DNA of 50,237 nucleotides from Akkermansia muciniphila (GTDB lineage Bacteria; Verrucomicrobiota; Verrucomicrobiia; Verrucomicrobiales; V1-33): NCBI GenBank assembly GCA_945900785.1, contig CAMDJM010000031.1, positions 1 to 50,237 of the forward strand, read 5' to 3'. Shown piece by piece: positions 31,032 to 42,100 of this stretch (position 1 is its first letter; each line of letters starts with the position of its first letter). The notes under the pieces were generated by a model. It saw only the letters and a program-made list of their open reading frames with translations, ran no database searches and was not told where the DNA came from. The position numbers and the translations under genes were made by a program.

Positions 31032-32099
31032 TTACTTTGCCTTCCGGCGGTCGCGGACAGCATCGGCGAGGTTGGCGAGGACGGCTTTGGTGTCTTCCCA
31101 GGCGAGGCAGGCGTCGGTGATGCTTTGGCCGTAAATGAGGGCTTCGCCGGGTTTGACGTCCTGGCGGCCTTCGGTGAGATGGCTTTCGATCATAACGCCG
31201 GTGATGGCGTGGTTGCCGGCGCGGATTTGGCTGGCGATGTCGGCGGCGACTTTGGGCTGGTTGCGGTGGTCTTTGTTGGAGTTCCCGTGGGAGCAATCGA
31301 TCATGATGCTCGGGGTGAGGCTGGCTTTTTCCAGCAGGCTGGTGACTTCGGCGACCTGCTCCGGACTGTAGTTGGCTCCGGTTTTGCCGCCGCGCAGGAT
31401 GATGTGGCAGGAATGGTTGCCAGTGGTTTTGACGATGGCGGCGACGCCTTGTTTGGTGACACTGAGAAAGTGGTGGCTGCCCTGGGCGGCGCGGATGGCG
31501 TCGATAGCGATGCCGATGCCGCCACCAGTGCCGTTTTTGAAGCCGACGGGCATGGAAAGGCCGCTGGCCAGCTCCCGGTGGACCTGACTTTCCACGGTGC
31601 GGGCCCCGATGGCTCCCCAGGTGACGAGGTCGGCGACGTATTGCGGGCTGATGGCATCAAGGAACTCGGTGCCGGTGGGGATGCCCATTGCCGTGAGGTT
31701 GAGGAGGAGCTTGCGGGCGAGTTGCAGGCCGCGGTTGATGTCAAAGCTCTCGTCGAGGCCGGGGTCGTTGATGTAGCCTTTCCAGCCGACGGTGGTGCGG
31801 GGTTTTTCGAAATAGACCCGCATGATGAGTTGGAGGGCGTCGCCGTAATTCGAAAATTCGTCCTTGAGGAGGGCGGCGTATTCCAAGGCGGCCTTTTCAT
31901 CGTGGATGGAGCAAGGGCCGACCACCACGAGGAGCCGGTCGTCCCGGCGGTGAATGATATCGTCCGCCTGGCTGCGGGCTTTGGTGACGAAGGCGATTTC
32001 GCGTTCGCTGGGGCAGAGGTCGCGGATGACGACTTCCGGCGAGATGAGGCTCCAGATTTCGGAAATGCGGACGTCGTCGGTGGAAATTTTAGCAGACAT
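31032..32099 (-). CDS. DAHP synthase (class I, AroF/G/H type)
   Basis: 355 residues, standard length. It condenses phosphoenolpyruvate and erythrose-4-phosphate to DAHP, the first step of the shikimate pathway. VVVGPCSIHDEKAALEYAAL (metal Cys), MRVYFEKPRTTVGWKGYIND, GTEFLDAISPQYVADLVTWG, IGARTVESQVHRELASGLSM, VGFKNGT and IMIDCSHGNSNKDH are the diagnostic blocks of the AroAI family. I cannot tell which aromatic amino acid inhibits it. It follows pdhA on the same strand but is separated from it by a strong terminator, so it is transcribed on its own. Confidence 0.95.
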   Translation of the reverse strand: MSAKISTDDVRISEIWSLISPEVVIRDLCPSEREIAFVTKARSQADDIIHRRDDRLLVVVGPCSIHDEKAALEYAALLKDEFSNYGDALQLIMRVYFEKPRTTVGWKGYINDPGLDESFDINRGLQLARKLLLNLTAMGIPTGTEFLDAISPQYVADLVTWGAIGARTVESQVHRELASGLSMPVGFKNGTGGGIGIAIDAIRAAQGSHHFLSVTKQGVAAIVKTTGNHSCHIILRGGKTGANYSPEQVAEVTSLLEKASLTPSIMIDCSHGNSNKDHRNQPKVAADIASQIRAGNHAITGVMIESHLTEGRQDVKPGEALIYGQSITDACLAWEDTKAVLANLADAVRDRRKAK

Positions 32100-32120
32100 G
32101 GGGGCTGAAGGAGGCGCGGG

Positions 32121-32156
32121 GAAAAAGAAAGCCGCCCGGCACGGGGACCGGGCGGC
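32121..32156 (-). terminator. Rho-independent terminator after pdhA
   Basis: A perfect 9-bp GC stem, gccgcccgg (32131-32139) with ccgggcggc (32148-32156). On the minus strand it is followed directly by TTTCTTTTTC. It is about 100 bp beyond the pdhA stop and 22 bp before the DAHP synthase start. Confidence 0.85.
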
Positions 32157-32252
32157 GAACAGAAAGGTAATTTACAGGGAAACGGGAGCGGCTTTCAAGA
32201 GAAAATCCGATGGGGCCGCCGCGTGGAACGGAAGGTAGAGCCCCGGGCCGTG

Positions 32253-33353
32253 TTAATCATTGAAGAAATGCTTTCCAGTGCGGCCGGCCTCGGTGAATTC
32301 GTCGACTTCGTAGTAGACGTCTTCGGTGATGGCGGAGACTTCCGGGAAGGCGCTTTCCTCGGCGAAGACACTGGAGACGGCGGCTTCGGCTTTGGCGGCT
32401 TTGTCCATTTCCTTGTAGCGCTCTTCGGTCATCACGCCTTCGGCCACGAGACGGTTTTTCCAGAGATTGATGGGGTCGTTCTCCTTCTTGTATTGCTCGA
32501 TCTCATCGGGCGTGCGGTATTTGGTGGCGTTGGCATCGGCGATGCTGTGTCCGTAATGGCGGTAGGTCATGACTTCGATGACCGTAGGCCGGCTTTCGTT
32601 ATGGGCGCGGTCCACGGCGATGGAGAGCTTGGCGCGCATTTCATACATGTCCCAGCCATTGATGATGTCCCAAACGATGTTATAGCCATCTGCCCGGTAA
32701 GCGAGGGAATTTTTGAAGGCGCTGCTGCGGCATTGGCTGGTGCCCATGGAGTAGCCGTTGTTTTCGATGATGAAAATGACGGGCAGATCAAAGAGGCCGG
32801 CGAGGTTCAAGGCTTCGTGGTAGGCGCCCTGGTTGATGGCACCGTCGCCCATGAAACACATGCAGGAGCCTTTGTGGCCGGCGTATTTCAAGCCATAGGC
32901 TAGACCAGCTCCGAGCGGAGTCTGGCCCCCTACGATACCGTGGCCGCCCCAATAGTTTTTGTCAGGAGCGAAGAAGTGCATTGAGCCGCCCTTGCCCTTG
33001 GAGCAACCGGTGACCTTGCCAAAAAGTTCGGCCATACACTCATTCATGCTCATGCCGACGGCGAGGGCGTGGCCGTGATTCCGGTAGGCGGTGATCATGT
33101 GGTCGTGTTTCCCCATTAAGGAAGCACAGCCGACGGCGATGGATTCCTGACCGTCGTAGCGGTGAAGGAACCCGCCGATTTTCGCTCTACTGTATTGCCT
33201 GCCGGTCTCTTCTTCAAAACGGCGGATGCGCACCATCTGATCGAGGAGGTGGATTTTTTCCTCTGGCGTGAGCTTGCGATTGATCGCGGCATTCGCGAAA
33301 TCGGTAGGGTCTACTTCAGGGTGGAGGTCGAGGGCGGCAGCACTGGTCTTCAT
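32253..33353 (-). CDS. pdhA: Pyruvate dehydrogenase E1 component, alpha subunit
   Basis: 366 residues. The thiamine-diphosphate motif GDGAINQGAYHEALN with ENN about 28 residues later (169-199) is clear. MVRIRRFEEETGRQYSRAKI, GFLHRYDGQESIAVG, AYRNHGHALAVG, GKGGSMHFF and TYRHYGHSIAD are family blocks. It decarboxylates pyruvate within the pyruvate dehydrogenase complex. The beta subunit, E2 and E3 are not next to it: the gene is followed by a terminator and preceded, 54 bp away on the same strand, by a DUF6580 membrane gene. The N-terminal extension of about 30 residues is slightly long. A related acetoin or branched-chain dehydrogenase E1-alpha is possible but less likely. Confidence 0.92.
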   Translation of the reverse strand: MKTSAAALDLHPEVDPTDFANAAINRKLTPEEKIHLLDQMVRIRRFEEETGRQYSRAKIGGFLHRYDGQESIAVGCASLMGKHDHMITAYRNHGHALAVGMSMNECMAELFGKVTGCSKGKGGSMHFFAPDKNYWGGHGIVGGQTPLGAGLAYGLKYAGHKGSCMCFMGDGAINQGAYHEALNLAGLFDLPVIFIIENNGYSMGTSQCRSSAFKNSLAYRADGYNIVWDIINGWDMYEMRAKLSIAVDRAHNESRPTVIEVMTYRHYGHSIADANATKYRTPDEIEQYKKENDPINLWKNRLVAEGVMTEERYKEMDKAAKAEAAVSSVFAEESAFPEVSAITEDVYYEVDEFTEAGRTGKHFFND

Positions 33354-33407
33354 GGGTAGGGCAGAGAGGCGCGGGTAGCGGGGGTTAAAGAGGACGCGGA
33401 AAGGGGA

Positions 33408-33980
33408 CTAAGCCTGGACAGGCACGGTGGAGGGTGAAACGGTGGAGAGGGGCCGGCGGACCAGCGTGACGAAGGAGACCGTAAAGAGCAGATCTCCCGC
33501 CAGTTGTTTCAGGGAAAATAACCAAGTGGGAGGATAGCCCGGGAGTCCGGTGGTCTGACACTGGAGCCAGCCCGCGAGGGTGGGGGCGTAGGCGGGTTCC
33601 ATAAAAAAAGAAACCGTGTTGCTCACGAGGTGGAACAACACGGTGCTGAGAAGGGAAGCGCCTGCAAAGACGGCGACGGGGGCTTTCTTCCCTACGGAAG
33701 CGCCCAGGGCGGAGACGGCGAGGACGGAAAACGCCAAGGTAGGCAGATAGGCATCCCACATGGGGTAGCCTTGAACGGAATTAATAATAAAATGGGGGAC
33801 GACGACAGCAGCCAACCCAATGGCCAAGGCCCAGCGGCGGGGGAAAAAAGCCGCTCCACAAAGCGCCAAAGCCATCAGGGGAGACCAGCCGGCCATGCTG
33901 CGCACCGCCTCCGGTCCGCCAAAGGATGGCGCGATGCGGAACAGAATGACAGAAACCAACAGCAGCAGAACAGGGATCAT
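33408..33980 (-). CDS. DUF6580-like integral membrane protein
   Basis: 190 residues from ATG 33980, which puts a membrane helix right at the start (IPVLLLLVSVILFRI). The frame extends to 34019. About five to six helices follow. The pattern (SPLMALALCGAAFFPRRWAL, MWDAYLPTLAFSVLAVSALG, a TVLFHLVSNTVSFF helix, then TLAGWLQCQTTGLPG and a final FSLKQLAGDLLFTVSFV) matches the DUF6580 family, whose members resemble S components of ECF transporters. No substrate is known. It starts 54 bp upstream of pdhA and may share its transcript. Confidence 0.75.
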   Translation of the reverse strand: MIPVLLLLVSVILFRIAPSFGGPEAVRSMAGWSPLMALALCGAAFFPRRWALAIGLAAVVVPHFIINSVQGYPMWDAYLPTLAFSVLAVSALGASVGKKAPVAVFAGASLLSTVLFHLVSNTVSFFMEPAYAPTLAGWLQCQTTGLPGYPPTWLFSLKQLAGDLLFTVSFVTLVRRPLSTVSPSTVPVQA

Positions 33981-34293
33981 GGAAATGGGAAACGGTCTGT
34001 GCCCGGACGCGGACGCCAAACCTTATAAAGCATAGTCTGGTTCCACGTCTTGTCTACCCGGATTCCAGTCCTGCATTTTTTCGTGGGCGCACTGCCTTCA
34101 GTGTTTCGGCAGCAGAGTTTCGTAGATGGCGTTGAGCAGAAACATCGGACCAGGGACATTTTCGTCCAGGGACCAAAATCGTGCCCGGACTGGAAATCAC
34201 GCGTGGACTGGAGTGCTTGGGCGTCCCTGGAGTCCCCTCCCCAGGGCTTTCCTCTTGACCCTCCATGTCCCGGCGGCGTAGGGACCCGTCATT

Positions 34294-35241
34294 ATGAAGG
34301 TTTTAGTTACTGGCGGAGCAGGTTTTATTGGCTCCCACACGGTGGAATGTCTGCTCGCCCAAGGGGCAGCAGTGACGGTGCTGGATGAATTCAACGATTA
34401 TTACGATCCCGCGATCAAGCGCGCCAACGTCGCCGCCTTCCAGGGCCATGCCAAGGTCATCGAAGGCGACCTGCGTGACCGCCCCACCGTGGACCGGGTC
34501 TTTGCCGAAGGAAAATTCGACACCGTGATCCACCTCGCCGCGCGCGCCGGGGTGCGCCCGTCCATCGACGATCCCGCGCTCTACCTCGCCACCAACATCA
34601 ACGGCACCTTCCATCTGCTGGAAGCCGCCAAAGCCACTGGCGTCCCCCGCTTCGTCTTTGCCAGCAGCTCCTCGGTTTACGGCATTAACAAAAAAGTGCC
34701 CTTCGCCGAGACCGACCGCATCGAGCAAACCATCTCCCCCTACGCCATGACGAAAATGGCCGGCGAGCAGATGTGCTCCAACTACACCAATCTGTATAAC
34801 ATCCGCACGGTCTGCCTGCGCTTCTTCACCGTTTATGGCCCCCGCCAGCGACCGGACCTTGCCATTTCCAAGTTCACCGCCCTGATCGATCAGGGCAAAC
34901 CCGTCCCCCGCTACGGCGACGGCAGCACCGCCCGCGACTACACTTTTATTCATGACATCGTAGACGGCATCCTCACCTCCGCGAAATACGAAGGCGACAA
35001 GTTCGACATCTTCAACCTCGGCGGCTCCCAAACCACCACCCTCGCCGGCCTCATCACCGCCGTGGAAAACGCCCTCGGCAAAAAAGCCATAATAGAGAAC
35101 CTTCCCCTCCAACCCGGCGACGTCCCCCTCACCTACGCCGACGTCTCCAAAGCCAATCGCCTCCTCGGCTACAACCCCAACACTCCCATCCAGGAAGGGA
35201 TTCCGAAGTTTGTGGAGTGGTATCTGGGGCGGAAGGGGTGA
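34294..35241 (+). CDS. NAD-dependent nucleotide-sugar epimerase/dehydratase
   Basis: 315 residues, extended SDR. VLVTGGAGFIGSHTVECLLA (Gly7-Gly13) binds NAD, ASSSSVYG with Tyr150-X3-Lys154 (SPYAMTKMAGE) is the catalytic set, and RFFTVYGPRQRPDLAISKFT and RDYTFIHDIVDGI are typical of UDP-glucuronate/UDP-glucose 4-epimerases. It likely supplies activated sugars such as UDP-galacturonate for envelope glycans. Exact specificity cannot be read from the sequence. It stands alone: the region to the left is a 270-bp gap and the gene to the right is convergent. Confidence 0.9.
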   Translation: MKVLVTGGAGFIGSHTVECLLAQGAAVTVLDEFNDYYDPAIKRANVAAFQGHAKVIEGDLRDRPTVDRVFAEGKFDTVIHLAARAGVRPSIDDPALYLATNINGTFHLLEAAKATGVPRFVFASSSSVYGINKKVPFAETDRIEQTISPYAMTKMAGEQMCSNYTNLYNIRTVCLRFFTVYGPRQRPDLAISKFTALIDQGKPVPRYGDGSTARDYTFIHDIVDGILTSAKYEGDKFDIFNLGGSQTTTLAGLITAVENALGKKAIIENLPLQPGDVPLTYADVSKANRLLGYNPNTPIQEGIPKFVEWYLGRKG

Positions 35242-35245
35242 AGAC

Positions 35246-35731
35246 TCAAATTACGCTCCTGCATGATTCTTCGGTCCAATATTCCGCAAGTTCCCTGAGT
35301 ATTTCAGAACGGTTACTACACCATTCGCCAAGAAACAAAAGAAAAGCCCGGACAACCAATCGCTGCTTTGAATTGAGCATCGAATACCGTTCTATATCAT
35401 GATAATTGAAGTTGAGTAGTCTGTAATGAAATTCAAGACCGAGTTCGTTCCGCAGCTCGGCTATCAAAAATGCGGGAAGGTGAAACCGCATTCCAGGTGC
35501 GTCTAAAAAACCGGGACTGCTAAAACAAATATTGAGATCCTCATAAGAAATTTTTCGCCAATCCTCCTTCTCATCTTTTGCCCGTAAATTTGCACAGGTC
35601 TCCGCATCGTCCATATCATCCAAGCCTTGCGCCTCCCACAGCCCGATCCCATCGCCAAGCACCACGCCATCGAATGCCTCGTCGATCAGTCGGCAAAGGC
35701 TTTCGATGCGGGCAGCGTGTTCCTGTTCCAT
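35246..35731 (-). CDS. DUF6714-like protein
   Basis: 161 residues, no membrane segment. The blocks SLCRLIDEAFDGVVLGDGIG, DWRKISYEDL, FSSPGFLDAPGMRFHLPAFL and LFLGEWCSNRSEILRELAEY with W resemble the DUF6714 family (W..+....L......FL...G.RFYLPAF), as far as I recall it. Such small acidic proteins sit near toxin and immunity genes, but the function is not established. It ends four bases from the convergent epimerase stop and starts 11 bp after an orphan ribbon-helix-helix antitoxin gene on the same strand. The GC content drops noticeably here (AT-rich 35260-35560), unlike its neighbours, hinting at transfer. Confidence 0.6.
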   Translation of the reverse strand: MEQEHAARIESLCRLIDEAFDGVVLGDGIGLWEAQGLDDMDDAETCANLRAKDEKEDWRKISYEDLNICFSSPGFLDAPGMRFHLPAFLIAELRNELGLEFHYRLLNFNYHDIERYSMLNSKQRLVVRAFLLFLGEWCSNRSEILRELAEYWTEESCRSVI

Positions 35732-35742
35732 GAGTGACTTCG

Positions 35743-36018
35743 TTAAGTTAACAACCCGTCAGCCCTCCAGCGCTTTCGGTCTACACGCATTTCGGCCAAA
35801 GAGCTGTCGGCCACCGCCGCAGTCAGCCCGCCGCCTTCCCGATGCAATTGCTCAAGCATATCCACCGGATCTGGCTTGTCTGCGGGCAGGTCCGCCAACG
35901 ACACCGCCCGGCGCACGACCTCGGCTTGAGAAACCTTCCATGACACCGCCAAGCTGCGGATGCGCTGGGCCGTAGCTTCATCCAAAGCAAATGTCGTGCG
36001 GTGTGTCATAGTGGCCAT
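35743..36018 (-). CDS. Ribbon-helix-helix (CopG-like) antitoxin/regulator
   Basis: 91 residues. HRTTFALDEATAQRIRSLAV followed by WKVSQAEVVRRAVSLAD is the ribbon-helix-helix pattern (+.TF.LD......+..LA......S..E++R.A+). The C-terminus (PDPVDMLEQLHREGGGLTAA) is a probable toxin-binding tail. Antitoxins of this type usually precede a PIN toxin, but the next gene, 11 bp downstream, is the DUF6714-like protein, so it is either an orphan or part of an unusual pair. ATG 36009 is an alternative start. Confidence 0.75.
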   Translation of the reverse strand: MATMTHRTTFALDEATAQRIRSLAVSWKVSQAEVVRRAVSLADLPADKPDPVDMLEQLHREGGGLTAAVADSSLAEMRVDRKRWRADGLLT

Positions 36019-36174
36019 ACCATTTCTTTATCGTAGCTCGATGGGAGCCAAATCAAACACCCTTGGACGTAGCCATAAATAACATGGATCGTCAACCTCC
36101 GGACTGGGGCCGGCGCTTTCTTTGCTTTACCTTCGTAGTTATTGAGCGCCGCCGCGTAGCTGCGGGATGCCTTG

Positions 36175-39100
36175 CTATTCGATATTGGCGATGCTGTTGA
36201 TGGTCATGCCGGTAGGGCCCCATGGTCCCTGCATGGCAGCAGCGGTGGTGGGATTGGCTCCCGTGATTTTGTTGCGGGGCTGGCCGTCATGGGTGGTGAA
36301 ACGGCCACCGGCGTGGAACCAGGTCGCTCCAGAGGCAGTGAACAAGGCATCCACTCCCAGATCCATGGTGCGGGTGAAGGTGCTGTCGAGGGCACCGGTG
36401 GTGCTGATCCTGGCCATGAAATTGCGGCTGGTGCCGTTGTAGCTGGTGAAGTCTCCCCCAATGATGAGGCTGGTGCCGGAGAGAGTGGCGGAGTTGACTC
36501 TGCCGTTAGGTCCGGTGCCGCCGGCGGAGAACGTGGCGTCTGCGGCCCCGGTGGCGGCAGTGATGCGGGCAAGGTTGTTTTTGGGAGCGGTGAAGCTGCC
36601 ACCGATCCAGAACGAGGTGCCGGCGGGGTCGCCTTCGATCATGCGGACGGTGTCGGAGGCGGCGGTGGAGAGGGTGGAGGTGTAGCCGGTGTCGCGGGCT
36701 CCGGTGGCGGTGAGGAGGACCAGCTTGGCCCCCGCGCTGCTTCCGTTCCAGGTGCCGAAGTCGCCGCCGACGAGGACCTTGCCATTGCCGAGAGGTTTGA
36801 TGGCGAGAACCGCTCCGCTCGGTCCGGCCCCGCCGGAATTGGGCAGGAAGGTGGTGTCGGTGGTGCCGTCGGCATTGAGGCGGGCGATGTTCCGGCAGGC
36901 GGTGCCGTTGACGTGGGAAAATTCGCCACCGATGAGGATTTTGCCATCGGTCTGCGGGGCGATGACCCAGACTTTGCCGGGGGTTGAAGTCGCCGGGCGG
37001 AAGACGAGCTTGGACAGTTGAGCGGTAGCCGCCGCAGGAACACCGGAGAAGGGCACAGAGTTAATAATAGATCCGCCGGCCAAGTCGAGGTTGTTGGCGT
37101 AAACCCCCCCATTGATGATGGCACTGCCGGTGAGGGTGACGCTGTTGGTGGACTGAACGGCGAAGAAGGAACCTCCCGTGGCCGTGGCACTGCCGGTGAA
37201 CCCCAAGCCTGTGGAACCCGGCAGGCAGTTGACAAGGACACGGGAGGCAAGCAGTCCGCCAGTGAGCCTTATGCCTGAACTGGCAGTGAAGTTGAGACGT
37301 TTTTGAACGTTGATGATGATGTAGTCGGAGGCGGTGCCGTTCAGGGTCAGGATTTCGCTGCCGCCGAGCGCGACTTCATTGATGAGAATGACATTCCATC
37401 CATTGCTGGCTGTAGCGTTGATGGTCGCAGGATTGATAATACTGGCGCTGAAGGTTTGGGTAGGGGTTAGACTGCCGACGGAGTTGGAAATGGAGACCGC
37501 CTGAGCCCTGAGGGCCGAGAGATCCTGATAGATGGGGGCCAACAGCGTGCCTCCGCTGCCACGGAGATTGTCGGCCGTACCAACTGAACCCACGAGAGGA
37601 GAATGAACATGGAACTGCCCTTGAACGGCTCCGTTGGTGAACCCCAGTTTCACTCCTGAAGTGACGCCTGTTTTTGGGCCCATGACAGCAGAGTCAATGG
37701 CTGTGATATTGAAGTTCCCACCGGTGACGAGACAAGCCCAGGAAAAGAAATCAGGGGCATTGAGGGCTGAGGGGACACTGATTAAAGGAGCCCAAAGTGA
37801 AACGGCGGCACTTTGAACAGGACTCGTGGCCCAGCCCAGACGGACCCGTCCCTGCCTCGGCTCTGCGGCATTTCCCTGGGTGTGGTAAAGACTGCCACTG
37901 CCACTGCCCATCAGCACATTGGTCGTGGCGTTGAGAAGGATAGGATCGGTGGCGCTGCCGTAGAACGGACCGGCCTCGGCGCTGAAGTTTTCGTAGTTGG
38001 ACGCTGCCACGAGGGTGCCGCCGGCATTGACGGCGGACCAGGCGCGGATGAGGGTATTTTCCGGCTGCCCGGCGATGGTGCAGAGGCCACCCAGGATCAC
38101 GGAGTCAATGTAAACGGGGGAGGAAAAATTGAATCCGAACGTGGCAGGGGTGATCGTGCCGGTGCGGTCTGCGTTAAAGGCGAGAGCGTAAGGTCCTGAG
38201 ACGCGGGCATCAGGATTGATCCCGGCACTTCCTCCACCGCCAGAGGGACTGTAGAGCGAGGGGCCGGTGCTGGATCCGGCCGCGTTGGTCATATTTTGGG
38301 AGTAAGCCAGGGTGACATTGATTCCGGAGCCGTTCACATTGGAAAGAGTCTGGGTGCCGAACCCCGAGAAGCCACCACCCGTGGCAAGGCCATGATTGGC
38401 GGAGGTGGCCGAGCTGGAGGTGGTGTCCACGCCACTGAGGGATGCCCCCTGCACCATGCTGACGGTGGACCAGTCGAGGGTGTAGGGGTCCTGGACGGTG
38501 ATGGCGGGGAGGAAGCTGGTGTCAAGGGTGCCGTCGGTATTCAGACGGGCGAGGGCATTGCGGGCGGTGCCGCCCATGCTGCTGAAGTCGCCTCCTACCA
38601 GGACCTTGCCATCGGCGGCACGGGCGAGGCCGCGCACGGCGGCTCCGGCATTGGCTCCGGCTCCCACGTTGAAGGAGGTGTCGAGGGCCCCATCCGCTGT
38701 GAATTTCGCCACACCGCGGAAGTCGGCGGTGGCGGTGCGGGAGAAGTCACCGACGGCGTAAACCGGGCTGAGCGGGTTATTGTAAATGATGGCGTCCGCA
38801 TTGAGACCGGTGGTGTCGTTGTTGGAAGTCCAGCCGGTGATCTTGTAGGTGGAGGTCCAGGGGGAGGAACCGGTGAAGGTGCGGATTTGCTTGTCGGAAC
38901 TGGTGTAGATGCCGTGGAGGACGCCGGCGTCTGAGAAGGTCAGGACGTTGTATTTGGCATTGGAAACATTGCTCAGGACGGTCAATGCTCCCCGGTTGGC
39001 GAAGTCGTATCGGTATAGATTGTGGGCATCGACGCGGGAGATGTATAACATGCCATCACTGGAAAGCGTCATGGCTTCGACGTCGCCGAGGGTGGTCCCA

Positions 39101-42100
39101 CCATTCAGGTCCACCACCCTGGCGGCGTTGACGATGCTGGTTTTGGCGGCGTTGAGGGTGATTTCGATCAGGTCATCCGTGCCGTAGGCCACATAATAAA
39201 GCTTCCCGCCGGCATAGACCATGGCGTGGGGCGCGGTAGCCAGGGTGCTGCCCGTGCAGGGATAGGTCAGGGTGTTGGATTTGAGACTGCCCAGCACGGT
39301 GGTAAAACCGGTGGCCAGCTCGTATTTCTCGAGGAAGATGGCACCGTCCCAATCGGTGAAGTTGATAAGGTAGAGCGCTCCATCGGCATAAGCGTGGGCG
39401 ATGGCGGTGGGCTGACCATTCAACAGGGAGGTGATTTGATAATCCGCACCGGTTTCCAGATTCATGCGGTGGATGGTCCAACAGCCCGAAGTGATCATGT
39501 AGCGCAGGCCATTGGGCTGCACCATGACGGGCTGCTGGGGCGAGCCCAGGTCCGTCATGGAGCGCGCCGGGGAAGTGGTGAAGGCGGTCCCGGCCGGTTC
39601 GCCGGTGGCTATGTTGACGGTGTGGAGTTTGGTCGGCTCGCTGTCGCGGGTGCCGTATAGAGTGGTGCCATCCGCGCCCATCATCAGACCGGTCCAATAG
39701 GAAGTGGGGATGCTGGAAAGAACTTGGAAGCCGGAGGAGGAGGCGATGTTGTAGCGGCAAAAGCGGGCGCTGCTGCTCAGATACATCCAGCCGGTGCTGT
39801 CGATGGCGAGATCCCCGATGGTGCCGAAGGCGGTATCGTAGGTGGTGTTGACTTCCTCCATGGTGTCATGGAAAGAGCCATCGGGTTTCAGTTCAATTTT
39901 GGCCACCCGCAGGGTCGCGGCATTATTGATGTAGAAATAAAGGTGGCCGTTGAACCAGGTCAGACTGGAAGGCTGGGAGGTCATCGCCCAGTTGAGTCCG
40001 CCCTGGGTCTGAAGGGAAGCCAGGAGGGTATGGGTGTTGGCCGAGCGGTCATAGACGCCCAGTTTGTAGGGGCTGCCCTGCTGGATGTAGTAGATTTTGG
40101 CCCCGATTTTATCCGTGGCTACGGCCTCAATGCTGGTGAAAAGCGTGGTGGTGGTCAAGGCGGTGTTGGCCCCGGTGGTGGGCTCCACCATGTAGATGGT
40201 GCTGCTGCCATCCGTGGCGTAGAAGGTGGTGTCCGTAGGCGCGACCGGGAAGGGTGAGGTGGTGCCGCCGGCCATGTCATAAAGCGTGACGGGAGGCGAG
40301 GTGTCCTGGTAAGTTCCCGCCGCCCCGCTGCTGATCGTGACAGAGGAAACCCGCGCCGGGCTGGCCGCATCCCCGCTGTAGAAGAGGCCGCTGGAGGCCA
40401 CGTGGAGCAGGGCATCCGGGTATTGCCGGTGACAACGGCTGCGGTGAGGTTGCTCTGGGTGCGCAGGTCGTAGCTGCGTTGGTTGGTGCCTTCGTTGAAG
40501 TAAAGAACTCCATTGTTGTCCAGCGCTGCGGCAGTCACCGTCCATGCCGCTCCGGCGGACATGGTCACGAAGTTCGTCTGGCTGAAGATGCCGTTGGTGC
40601 TGGAGTTGAGCCGGACCCGCACCACATCGGAGGTGCCGTTATTGACGTAATAAAGGGAATCCCCGTAATGGAGGAGGTGCTGGGGATGGGTGGCCGGTTT
40701 GTAAACTCCGGTGGTTTTCAGATCGCCGATCAGGGTGTGCACGCCGTCCTTGTATTTGGCGATGCGGATGGTGCTGTCGCTGTTTTCCAGATAGAAGACG
40801 GTGCTGGTGTTGAGGTCGTAGGCGACGGCGTCGATGTTGAAGAGGCCGCCGGTGGTCTCGATGACGGTGACGCCGCTGGCAGGGTCCACGCGGTAAATGC
40901 GGGCGCTGCGGTCGACGGCGAAGCAGGCGGGCATGGGGTCGGTGTTCAGGCTGAGCTGGGCGATGGGGAACGCGATGGCCCCGGGGTTGGCGAGGGCGCC
41001 GCCGGAAATGGCGTTGGAGTCGAAACGGGTGGTGTCATTGCTGGTGCCGCTGACGACGGTGCGGACGGCATTGGCGGGCGAACCGCCGGAGCCATTGACG
41101 GCAATCAGTTCGCTATTGGCCTGGTAGGAGGTGAGACCTTCGTAGGAGGAACCGGGCTCGGTGCTCAGGACGGAAGTGACCGCAGCAGTTTGATAGGTGA
41201 CGGCGTAGATTTTATCATCCGCGTCATCCACCACATACAGGGAATTGACCGGAGCGGTGACATAGACGAGGTCCTTGCCGCCAGTGCAGGTCTCGCCAGT
41301 GCCGGTGATCTGTCCGATGATGGAAATGTTGGTGAGAGCCCTGGCGGTGTTGACGTGGAGGGAATTGACGCGCAGCAGGAAGTCGGGGGCGGTGTCATCG
41401 CCCTTGTTGAAGAGGATCTGCAGCTTCCAGTCAGGGCCGACGCAGAGGCCGGTCACGAGGTCCTGTCCGGCGGTATTGCTCAGGGTGCCCAGCTGGGACA
41501 GCACCGGAGCGAGGTCTCCCACAAAGGTGGCCACCGGCGGGGTGGGGGTGGATCCCCAGGTGAGGTTGTTCAGGTTGAGGGTGAACAGGGGGCGTTGATA
41601 GGTGACGCCGTCCACCGTGGTGGGATAGTTGCGCACAAAGTAGGCGGTGTTGGTATCGGACACCGCGAGGGACTCCAGCTGATAGCCGCCGGAGGGGCCC
41701 GGGAAACTGGTGGCGGTGCCGCCGCTGAGGTATTTGAGTTCACCCCAGTCGCGGCTGGTGACATTGAGGAGGTTCCAGTTCAGGAACTCGCCGAGCCGGC
41801 CGGTGGTTTTGGAAATGGCCCAGAGGGAATTGGACACGCTGGCCGGGCGGGAGGGTTCCTCCCCGGCCATGTCCCAGAACGTGACCGCCGGGAACGTATC
41901 CACGGAGGAAATCTGGTTGCCACTGCCGCGCTGGATCTCATAAACCCGGGTCTCCTCAGTGTCCTTGCTGCCATAGAACTGGCCGCTGGCATTGATCAGC
42001 AGGCCCCGCCAGTTTTGGCTTTGGGGTGGGAAGCTGATCAGCTCCTTGTGGAAAACATCCGGAAATAACCATTGAACCCGCTGCCGCCGGAAATTTGCGC

